Shown: positions 51,201 to 61,974 of the stretch, one piece after another | Layout: every line of letters begins with the position of its first letter | Position numbering within the stretch: position 1 is the stretch's first letter | Source: Scylla paramamosain | Taxonomy: Eukaryota; Arthropoda; Malacostraca; Decapoda; Portunidae | Direction: 5' to 3' | Length of the DNA: 64,000 nucleotides | NCBI RefSeq assembly: GCF_035594125.1 | Contig: NW_026973728.1 | Span: 372,001 to 436,000 of the forward strand | Notes under the pieces: generated by a model | The model's database searches: none | Told to the model about the DNA's origin: nothing | What the model saw: the letters and a program-made list of their open reading frames with translations, nothing else | Made by a program: the position numbers and the translations under genes

Positions 51201-53363
51201 AACATTACCAAAAAGGTATATTTTGAGTGTTTTTGAGCTTTTTACCTATAAAAAACACGAAAATTGATGCAAAGCACTCTATAATGGGAAAGAAAAGGAC
51301 ATTCCATGAAAAGTGTATAATGAGTGTTTTATAGTTCAAAAGAACCATAAGGCAAAAAATGCAAAAGCTAGTGTATATGAAGAAGTTTCGTAGATACCAA
51401 AATGCTGAAACTCATGAACAACACTCTTAATTGAGAAACAGAACAATCTTACTAAATGTGTGTATTTTGAGTGCTTTTTTACATTCTTAGTTACCAAAAC
51501 TCCAAATTGCATGCGAAATCAGCTTTATGTGGGAAAAAAATGAAATTACCAGAAAAATGTCTTTTGAGTGTTTTTGAGCGTGTTAGGCAAAGAAGCACTG
51601 AAAAGCAGGGCAATCACATTACATTGGAATGAAACCAATTTTTAATAAGAACTTGCCTTTAAGTGTTTTTGAGCTCCTTATATACCAAAACACTAAAACG
51701 CATGGAAAATACACTTTATGGTGAAACAGAACAACATTACCAAAAACATGTATTTTCAGTGTTTTTGATCATGTAACCAATAAAAACGCTTAAATACATG
51801 CAAAGAACCCTATTTTTGGGAAATGAAAGGACATTACGAGAAACGTGTATTATGAGTGTTTTTAAGTTCATTAAGTACGAAAAACTAATAGCCACAAATT
51901 ACACTCTTTATTGAGAAAAAAAGAAATAAATCAATAAAAAGATACAATATTTTTTTTTCATTTTTATTCATCTTCACAGGTAAAGAGATGCCAAAATTCG
52001 GGCAAATTTCAGAAAATTATATAAAATAAGAACATTATCAAAAAAGTTAAATTTAGCTTTTTTTTCGGACTGTTATGTACCAAACCCCTAAAGTGCATGC
52101 AAAGCCACCTATATGGGGAAATTAAACGTCTTTGCCCGAAAACTGTCTTATGAGTGTTTTTCAGCATGTTAGGAACCAACACGATAAAACCCAAAGTCAA
52201 TCTATATGGGAATCCAAAACAAAATTACTGAAAACGTTTCTTTTCGGTGTTTTACGTAGAAAACACTAAAATGTTATTCTGTTTCACCATAAAGTGTATT
52301 TTACACTTTATGGTGAAACAGAATAACATTACCAAAAACATGTATTTTGAGTGTTTTTGATCATGTTACCAATAAAAACGCTTAAATATATGCAAAGAAC
52401 CCTATTTTTGGTAAATGAAAGGACATTACGAGAAACATGTATTTTTAAGTTCTTTAAGTACGAAAAAGCTAAGAGCCAGAAATTACACTCTTTATTTATA
52501 AAAAATAAATAAATAAAAAAAATACGATATTTTTTATCATTCTTATTCATCTTCACAGGTAACGAGGTGCCAAAATTCGGGCAATGTTCAGGAAATTATA
52601 TGAAATAAGAACATTATCAAAAAAGTTAAATTGATCTTTTTTTTCCGGACTGTTATGTACCAAACCCTTTAATTGCATGCAAAGCCACCTATATGGGGAA
52701 ATTAAACGTGTTTCCAAGAAAACTGTCTTATAAGTGTTTTTCAGCATGTTAGGAACCAACACGATAAAACCCAAGAAAGTCAGTCTATATGGGAATCCAA
52801 AACAAAATTACTGAAAACGTGTCTTTTCGGTGTTTTACGTAGAAAATGCTAAAACGCATGGAAACCAACCAAAATGAAGAAATAGAATAACATTACCAAA
52901 AAGGTATATTTTGAGTTTTTTTTAAATTGTGTATTTTGAGTGTTTTTAACATTCTTAGTTACGAAGTTGGCAAATTACATGCGAAACTACCTTTATATGG
53001 GAAAAAAAATTACATCACCAGAAAAATGTCTTTTCATTGTTTTTGAGCGTGATATGCAACAAAGCACTAAAAAGCAGAACAATCACATCACTTGGGAATA
53101 AAACCAACTTCTACAAAGAACATGCCTTTAAGTGTTTTTTTTTAACTCCTTACATAGCAAAATGCTAAAACGCATGCAAAACACCCTTTATGGAGAAACA
53201 GAATAACATTACCAAAAATATGTATTTTGAGTGTTTTTGATCATGTTACCCATAAAAACGCTTAAATACATGTAAAGAACCCTATGTTTGTATAAGAAAA
53301 GGACATTACGAAAATCGTGTATTATGAGTGTTTTTAAGTTCCTTAAGTACCAAAAAGCTAAAA
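48206..53363 (-). repeat. HOR satellite tract 1' (right arm, outer)
   Basis: Mirror of 915-6,070. Reversed M1 landmarks lie at about 48454, 49593, 50702, 51808, 52399 and 53279. It contains the short 591-bp unit (51,808-52,399), the mirrored M4 micro-duplication (about 49,195-49,242) and the mirrored 29-bp hairpin. It ends at a break in M10. Confidence 0.9.
52270..52330. repeat. Perfect 29-bp fold-back hairpin (right arm)
   Basis: 52270-52298 and 52302-52330 are exact reverse complements with loop TTT, the complement of the AAA loop at 1979-1981. Stem sequence is identical to the left-arm hairpin, so it was inherited by both arms. Confidence 0.95.
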
Positions 53364-56300
53364 CAAAAACTCGTGTATATGGAGAAGGTTCCTAGATACC
53401 AAAATGCTGAAACTCATGAATAACACTCTTAATTGAGAAACAGAACAACCTTACTAAATGCGTGTATTTTGAGTGCTTTTCACATTCTAAGTTACCAAAA
53501 CCCCAAATTGCATGCGAAACAACCTTTATGTGAGAAAAAAATGACATTACCAGAAAAGTGTCTTTTAAGTGTTTTTGAGAGTGATAGGCGATAAAGCACT
53601 AAAAAGCAGGGTAATCATATTACATTGGAATAACACCAATTTATACCAAAAACTTGCCTTTAAGTGTTTTTGAGCTCCTTATATACCAAACCGCTAAAAC
53701 GCATGCAAAACAAACTTAATGGAGAAACAGAATAACATTACGAAAAATATGTATTTTGAGTGTTTTTGATCATGTTATCTATAAAAACGCTTAAATACAT
53801 GCAAAGAACCTTATGTTTGGGAAACATTACGAGACATTACAGGACATTACGAGAAATATGTATTATGAGTGTTTTTTAGTTCCTTAAGTACCGAAAAGCT
53901 AAAACCCACAAATAACACTCTTTATTTACAAAAAATAAATAAATCAAAAATAAAAAAATAGGATTTTTTTTTTTTTTTTTTGTTATTCATCTTCATAGGT
54001 ACCGAGATGCCAAAATTCTGGGAAAATTCCGGGCTATTATATGATAAAAGAAAATTATAAAAAAAGGTTTTTTTTTGCTTTTTTTTCGGACTGTTATATA
54101 CCAAACCCTAAAGTGCATGCAAAGCCTCTTATATGAGGAAATTAAACGACTTTACCAGAAATCTGTCTTTTGAGTGTTTTTCAGCATGTTAGGCACCAAA
54201 ATGATAAATAATAAGGAACTCACTTTATATGGGAATCCAAAACAAAATTACTGAAAACGTGTCTTCCCAATGTTTTACGTAGAAAAACGTTAAAATGGAT
54301 GCAAACCAACCAATATCAAGAAATAGAAAAAAAACATTACCAAAAAGGTATATTTTGAGTTTTTTTTGAGCTTGTTACCTACAAAAAAACGCTAAAATTG
54401 ATACAAAGGACTCTATTTTGGGAAACAAAGGGACATTGCGAGAAAAGTGTATAATGAGTGTATTATAGTTCAAAAGAACAACAAGGCAAAAAACGCAAAA
54501 ACTCGTGTATATGGAGAAGTTTCCTAGATACCAAAATGCTGAAACTCATGTATAACACTCTTAATTGAGAAACCGAACAACTTTACTAAATGCGTGTATT
54601 TTGAGTGCTTTTCACATTCTTAGTTACCAAAATCCCAAATTGCATGCGAAACCAGATTTATGTTGGAAAAAAAAATGACATTACCAGAAAAGTGTCTTTT
54701 GAGTGTTTTTGAGCGTGATAGGCAATAAAGCACTAAAAAGCATGGGAATCACTTTACATGGCAATAAAATCATTTTTTACCAAGAACTTGCCTTTAAGTG
54801 TTTTGAGCTCGTTATATACCAAAACGCTAAAACGCCTGCAAAACACACTTAATGGAGAAAGAGAATAGCATTACCAATAACATATATTTTGAGTGTTTTT
54901 GATCATGTTACCAATAAAAACGCTTAAATACATGCAAAGAACCCTATTTTTGGGAAACGAAAGGATATTACGAGAAACGTGTATTATGAATGTTTTTAAG
55001 ATCACTATTTACCAAAAAGCTAAAAGCCACAAATAACACTTTTTATTGAGAAAAAAAACAAAAAATAAATAAATACGATATTTTTTTCTTTCTTTTTTCA
55101 TCTTCGCAGGTACCTAGATGCCAAAATTTGGGCAAAATTCAGGAAATTATGAGTCAATTATCAAAAAAGTTAATTTTAGCTTTTTTTCGTACTGTTATGT
55201 ACCAAACACTAAAGTGCATGCAAAGCCACTTATATGGGGAAATCAAACGTCTTTGCCAGAAAACTGTCTTATGAGTGTTTTTCAGCTTGTTAAGCACCAT
55301 AACGGTAAATAATATGCAAGTCACTCTCTATGGGAATGTAAAACAAAATTACTGAAAACGTGTCTTTTCGGTGTTTTACGTAGAAAAACGCTAAAACGGA
55401 TGCAAACCAACCAATAAGAAGAAATAAAATAACATTACCAAAAAGGAACATTTTGAGTGTTTTTGAGCTTGTTACCTACAAAAAACGCGAAAATGGATGC
55501 AAAGCACTCCCTATTGGGAAACAAAAGGACATTACAAGAAACGTGTGTAATGAGTGTCTTATTATTTTTAAGCAAAAGAACTTGTGGTTCACAAGAACCA
55601 AAACGCAAAAAACGCAAAAACTCGTGTATATAAAGAAGTTTCTTAGATACCAAAATGCTAAAACTCATGAATAACAATATTAATTGAGAAACAGAACAAC
55701 CTTACCATATGCGTGTATTTTGAGTGTTTTCACATTCTTAGTTAGCAAAACTCGAAATAGCACGCAAAACTATGTTGGAAAAAAAAATGACATTACCAGA
55801 AGTGTCTTTTGAGTGTTTTTGAGCGTGTTAGGCAATAAATCACACACAAAAAAAAAAAAAAAAAACAGGGCAATCACATTACATGGGAATAAAACCAACT
55901 TTTACCAAGAACGTGCCTTGAAGTGTTTTTGAGCTCCTTAGAAACCAAAACGCTAAAACGCATGCAAAAAACTCCTTTATGGAGAAGCAGAATAACATTA
56001 CTAAAAACATGTGTTTTAAGTGTTTTGATCATGTTACCTATAAAAACGCTTAAATACATGAAAAAAACCCTATGTTTGTGGAACGAAAGGACATTACGAG
56101 AAACGTGTATTAGAACCGTTTTTAAGTTCCTTAAGTACCAAAACGCTAAAACCCACAAATAACACTCTTTACAGAGAAAAATAAAAAAAAATAAAAAAAT
56201 AAAAAAATAGATTTTTTTTATATTGATTTACATATGTACCAAGATGCCAAAATTCTGCCAAATTCAGGGAATTTATGTGGAAAAAAGAACATTATCAAAA

Positions 56301-59300
56301 AAGTTAATTATAGCTCTTTTTCGGATTTTTATGTACCAAACTCTAAAGTACATGCCACCTATATAAGGAAGTTAAACGACTTTACCAGAAACCTGTATTT
56401 TCAGTGTTTTTCAGCATGTTAGGCACTAAAACGATAAATAATATGGAAGTCAGTCAATATGTGAATCCAAAAGAAAATTACTGAAAACATGTCTTTTCAG
56501 TGTTTTACGTAGAAAAAGACTAAAACGGATGCAAACCAACAAATATGAAGAAATACAACAACATTACCAAAAAGTGTTTTTGAGCTTTTTACTTACAAAA
56601 AACGCGCAAATGGATGGTAAGCACTCTATATAGAGAAGCAAAAGACGTTACGAGAAACGTGTATAATGAGTGTTTTATAGTTTCACAAGAACCACAAGGC
56701 AAAAAACGCAAAAATTCGTATATATAGAGAAGTTTCTTACATACCAAAACGCTAAAACTCATGAATAACACTTTTAATTGAAAAACAGAACTACCTTACC
56801 AAATGTGTGTATTTTGAGTGTTTTTCACATTCTTAGTTACGAAAATCCCAAATTACATGCGAAACTAGCTTTATGTGGGAAAAAAATGACATTACCAGAA
56901 AAGTGTCTTTTGAGTGTTTTTGAGCGTTATATGCAACAAAACACTAAAAAGCAGAACAATCACATTACATTAGAATAAAACCAAATTTTACGAAGAACTT
57001 GCCTTTAAGTGTTTTTTAACTCCTTACATACCAAACCGCTAAACACATACAAAACAACCTTTATGGAGAAACAGAATAACATTACCAAAAACATGTATTT
57101 TGAGTGTTTTTGATCATGTTATCTATAAAATCGCTTAAATACATGCAAAGAACGCTATATTTGTGAAACGAAAGGACATTACGAAAATCGTGTATTATGA
57201 GTATGTTTAAGTTCCTTAAGTACCAAAAATCTAAAACCCACAAATAACACTCTTTATAGAGAAAAAAATAAAATAAAAAAAATGGATTTTTTTTTTTTTT
57301 TTGTTATTCATCTTCATAGGTACCGAAATGCCAAAATTCTGAGAAAATTCAGGGAAAAAATGTGAAAAAAAATAATTTAAGCTTTTTCCGGAGTTATGTA
57401 CAAAACACGGAAGTGCATGCAAAGCAACCTATATGGGGTAATTACACGACTTTACAAGAAACGTGTCTTTGTTTTCAGCTATTTCAACAATATTACTGAA
57501 AACGTGTCTTTTCAGTTTTAGCGTAGAACCCTAAAACGGATGCAAACCAACCAATATGAAGAAAAAGAATAACATTACAAAAAAGTTGAGTGTTTTTGAG
57601 CTTGTTACCTACAAAAAACGTAAAAGTGATTGCAAAGCAGTCTGTATTGGGAAAAAAAAAAATTACAAGAAAATTGTATAATGAATGTTTTAATAGTTTT
57701 GAAGAACCATAAGGCAAAAAACGCAAAAACTCGTATACATGGAGAAGTTTCTTAGGTACCAAAATGCTGAAACTCATGAATAATACTCTTAATTGAGAAA
57801 CAGAACAATCTTAGGAAATGAGTGTATTTTGAGTTTTTTTTCACATTCTTAGTGGTCCAACCCCAAATTACATGCGAAACTGTGGAAAAAAAAATTACTG
57901 GAAAAGTGTCTTTTTAGTGATTTTCAGCGTGTTAGGTAATAAAGCACTAAAAAGCAGTTCAATCACATTACATGGGAATATAACCAACTTTTACCAAGAA
58001 CTTGCCTTTAAGTTTTTTTGAGCCCCTTACATACCAAAACGCTAAAACCCATGCAAAACGCACTTTATGGAAAAACAGAATAACATTCTCAAAAACATGT
58101 ATTTTGAGTGTTTTTGGGCTTGTTACCAATGAAAACGCCTAAATACATGCAAAGAACCCTATGTTTGGGAATGAAAAGACATTGCGAGGAATGTGTATTA
58201 TGAGTGTTTAGAAATTCCTTAAGTACCAAAAAGCTAAAACCCACAAATAACAGTCTTTATAGAAAAAAATATAAATAAAAAAAAAACATTTTTTTTTATT
58301 GATCTTCATAGGTACCAAGATGCCAAAATTCTGGCAAAATTCAGGAAAATTACGTGAAAAAAGAATATTATGAAAAAGGTTAATTTTAGCTTTTTTCTGA
58401 CTGTTATGTACCAAACCCTAAAGTTATACATATAGGTAGCAAAGCTACCTATATGGGGAAATTAAACGACTTTACAAGAAACCCGTCTTTTGATTGTTTT
58501 TTTTCAGCATGTTAGGCACCAAAACGATAAATAACATGGAAGTCACTCTATATGGGAATCCAAAACAAAATTACTGAAAACGTGTCTTTTCTGTGTTTTA
58601 CGTAGAAAAACGCTAAAACGGATGGAAACCAACCAATATGAAGAAATAGAATAACATTACGAAAAAGGTATATTTTGAGTGTTTTTGATCATGTTACCTA
58701 TAAAAACGCTTAAATACATGCAAAGAACCTTATCTTTAGGAAACAAAAGGACATTACGAGATACGAGTATTATGAGTTTTTATACGTTCCTTAAGTACCA
58801 AAAATAAATAAATAAATGAAAAAATAGCATTTTTTTTTATTATTCTTCATAGGTATCGAGATGCCAAAATTCTGGCAAAATTCAGGGAATTTATGTGAAA
58901 AAAAATCAAAAAAGTTAATTTTAGCTTTTTTTTCAGACTGTTATGTACCAAACCCAAAACTGCATGTAGATCCACCTATATGGGGAAATTAAACGACTTT
59001 ACCTGAAACCTGTCTTTTGCCTGTTTTTCAGTATGTTAGGCACCAAAACAATCAATAATATGGAAGTCACTCTGTATGGAAATCCGAAGCAAAATTACTG
59101 AAAACGTGTCTTTTCAGTGTTTTACGTAGAAAAACGCTAAAACGAATGCAAATCAACCAATATCATGAAATAGAATAATATTACCAAAAAAGGTATTATT
59201 TTTTGTTATTGAGCGAAAATGGATGCAAATCTCTCTATATTGGGAAACAAAAGGACATTACGAGAAACGTTTATAATGTGTTTTATAGTTTCACAAGAAC

Positions 59301-59700
59301 CACAAGGAAAGAACAAGCAAAAACTCGTGTATATGGAGATGTTTCTTAGATGCCAAAACGCTGAAATTCATGAATAACACTCTTAATTGAGAAACAGAAC
59401 AACCTTACCAAATGCGTGTATTTTGAGTTTTTTTCACATTCTTAGTTACCAAAACCCGAAATTACATGCGAAACTAGCTTTATGTGGGAAATAAATGACA
59501 TTACCAGAAAAAAAAGTGTCTTTTGAGTGTTTTTGAGCGTGTTAGGAAATAAAGCACAAAAAAGCAGGGCAATGATATTACATCGGAATAAAACCAACAT
59601 TTACCAAGAACTTGTCTTTAAGTGTTTTTCAGCTCCTTACATACTAAAACACTAAAATGCATGCAAAACACCCTTTATGGAGAAACAAAATAACATTACC
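53364..59700 (-). repeat. 6.3-kb direct-duplicated block, copy 2
   Basis: Same orientation and nearly the same sequence as 25,985-32,315. The left joint is within a few bases of GCTAAAAC/AAAAACTCGTG at 53,360-53,368. The right end is near 59,700, where the two copies part inside M1 (copy 1 reads TTACGTATAAAAACGC, copy 2 reads TTACGCTTAAATACATGC). It carries the diagnostic CATTACGAG triple and the 12-bp hairpin of copy 1. Small differences include GGAACATTT for GGTACATTT (about 55,447) and an A tract that starts CACACAAAA (about 55,845). Confidence 0.93.
58429..58455. repeat. 12-bp fold-back hairpin, copy 2
   Basis: CATATAGGTAGC (58429-58440) and GCTACCTATATG (58444-58455) with loop AAA are identical to 31,039-31,065. 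They were inherited through the 6.3-kb direct duplication. Confidence 0.93.
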
Positions 59701-60860
59701 AAAAACATGTATTTTGAATGTTTTTGATCATGTTACGCTTAAATACATGCAAAGAACACTATGTCTATGAAATGAAAGGATATATAAAAAAAAAATTAGC
59801 TTTTTTCCGGAATTATGTACCAAACCCAGAAGTGCATGCAAAGCCACCTATATGGGGAAATTACACGACTTTACCAGAAATCTGTCTTTTGAGTGTTTTT
59901 CAGCAATTTCAACAATATTACTAAAAACGTGTCTTTTCAGTGATTTACGAAGAAAAAACGCTAAAACGGATGCAAACAAACCAATATGAAGAAATAGAAT
60001 AACTTTACCAAAAAGATATATTTTGAGTGTTTTTCAACTTGTTACCTAGAAAAAATGCGAAAATGGATGGAAAGTACTCAATATTGGGAAACAAAAGAAC
60101 ATTATGAGAAATGTGTACAATGAGTGTTTTATAGTTTCACACAAACCACAAGGCAAAAAACGCAAAAAACTAGATATTACCAAAAAAAGTGTCTTTTGAG
60201 TGTTTTTGAGCGTGATATGCAACAAAGCACTAAAAAGCAGAACAATCATATTACATGGGAATAAAACCAACTTTTACGAAGAACTTGCCTTTAAGGTTTT
60301 TTTTTTTTTAACTCATTACATACCAAAACGCTAAAACGCATGCAAAAACACCCTTTTATGGAGAAAGAGAGTAACATTACCAAAAACATGTATTTTGAGT
60401 GTTTTTGATCATGTTATTTATAAAAACGCTTAAATACATGCAAAGAACCTTATGTTTGGGAATCGAAAGGACATTACGAGAAACGTGTATTTTGAGTGTT
60501 TTTAAGTTCCTTAAGTACTAAAAAGGCTAAAACCCACAAATAAAGCTCTTTATAGAGAAAAAAATAAATAAATTTTTTTTTTTTTTTTTTGTTATTCATC
60601 TTCATAGGTACTAAGATGCAAAAATTCTGGCAATATTCTTTGGGAATCGAAAACAAAATTACTGAAAACGTGTTTTTTCGGTGTTTTTCTTAGAAAAACT
60701 TTAAAACGGATGCAAACCAACCAATATGAGGAAATAGAATAACATTACCAAAAAGGTATATTTTGAGTGTTTTCGAGTTTGTTACCTACAAAAAACGTGA
60801 AAATGAATGCAAAGCACTCCCTATTAGGAAAGAAAAGGACATTACGAGAAACGTTTCATA
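58890..60860 (-). repeat. Left arm of the second palindrome
   Basis: Reversed HOR satellite that pairs with 61,975-64,000 in inverted orientation. Paired points sum to about 122,810-122,920. Specific shared words include GAATATTGCC next to TTTGGGAATCG (about 60,630-60,650 against 62,170-62,195), ATTCATTTTCGCG/GGGAGTGC (60,800-60,830 against 62,010-62,040) and TATTGAGCGAAAATGGATGC (59,208-59,228 against about 63,678-63,698). The arm overlaps the end of the direct-duplicate block. The part 59,280-59,700 against 63,085-63,625 is the same HOR region but a different variant and of unequal length, so the symmetry is patchy. Confidence 0.75.
60848..60857. other. Self-complementary word at the -/+ orientation switch
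   Basis: GAAACGTTTC is a perfect 10-bp palindrome lying exactly where the array turns from - (…CATTACGAGAAACG) to + (…TTTCTTGTTATGTCC). Neighbouring units read GAGAAACGTGTATAATG, so GTTTC here is already the other strand. A short palindrome at the turning point is what fold-back priming would leave. Confidence 0.75.
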
Positions 60861-61974
60861 GGTTTCTTGTTATGTCCTTTTTTTTCCTAATATACAGTGC
60901 TTTGCATCCATTTTTTCGTTTTTTTTTATGTAACAAGCTCAACCACACAAAATATACTTTTCTGGTAATATTATTCTATTTTTTCATATTGGTTGGTTTG
61001 CATCCGTTTTAGCGTTTTTCTACGTAAATCTTTTAAAAGACACGTTTTCAATAATTTTGTTTTGGATTTCCATATAGAGTGACTTTAATATTATCTATCG
61101 TTTTGGTGCCTAACATGCGTAAAAACACTCAAAAGACAGGTTTCTTGTAAAGACGTTAAATTTTCCCAAATATGTGGCTTTGGATACACTTTATGGTTTG
61201 GTACATAACTCCAAAAAAAAGGTAAAATTAACTTTTTCGATAATGTTCTTTTTTCGACATAATTTCCTTGAATTTTGGCAGAATTTTGGCATCTTGGTAC
61301 CTATTAACATGAAAAACAAAAAAAAATAAAAAAGCCATTCTTTTATTTATTTAATTTTTTTCTCTATAAAAAGTGTTATTTGTAGGTTTTAACTTTTTGG
61401 TACTTAAGCAACTTAAAAACATTCATAATACACATTTCTCGTAATGTCCTTTCGTTTCCCAAATATAGGGATCTTTGCATGTATTTAAGCGTTTTCATAC
61501 GTAACATGATCAAAAACACTCAAAAACACTTGTTTTTCGAAATGTTATTCTTCTCTAGAAAGGAGTGTTTTGCATGCGTTTTAGCGATTTGTTATGTAAG
61601 GAGCTGAAAAACACTTCAACGCAAGTTCTTGGTAAAAGTTGGTTTTATTCCAATGTAATATCATTGCCCTGCTTTTTAGTGCTTTATTGCCTAACACGCT
61701 CAAAAACACTTAAAAGACACTTCTGGTAATGTCATTTTTTTCCCTCATAAAGCTAGTTTCGCATGCTATTTGAGGTTTTGCTAAGAATGTGAAAAAACAC
61801 TCAAAATACACGCATTTGGTAATGTTGTTCTGGTTCTGAATTAAGATTGTTATTCATAAGTTACAGCATTTTGGTGTCTAAGAAACTTCTTTTTATACAC
61901 GACTTTATGCGCTTTTTGCCTTGTGGTTCTTGTGAACCACAAGTTCTTTTCCTCGAATATAAAAAGACACTCAT
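60861..61974 (+). repeat. Spacer of the second palindrome, HOR in + orientation
   Basis: About 1.1 kb, close to one HOR length, running M5-M6-M7-M8-M9-M10-M1-M2-M3-M4-M5. Its start matches 6,745-6,960 of the left arm in an unusual M7 (TACGTAAATCTTTTAAAAGAC in place of TACGTAAAACACTGAAAAG). It also has a 10-bp hairpin at 61,920-61,943 (CTTGTGGTTC / GAACCACAAG, loop TTGT). No gene. Confidence 0.82.

Larger units (their letters stand above)
28906..53363 (-). repeat. Right arm of the large satellite palindrome
   Basis: Reverse-complement copy of 915-25,450 (see that entry for the positional sums). From inside to outside: rearranged HOR tract (28,906-33,386), monomeric tract (33,387-35,740), LINE remnant (35,741-36,434), main HOR tract (36,435-47,836), inverted patch (47,837-48,205) and outer HOR tract (48,206-53,363). 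It stops in the middle of M10 at about 53,363 (AAAAAGCTAAAAC), where the direct-duplicate block is joined. Confidence 0.93.
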
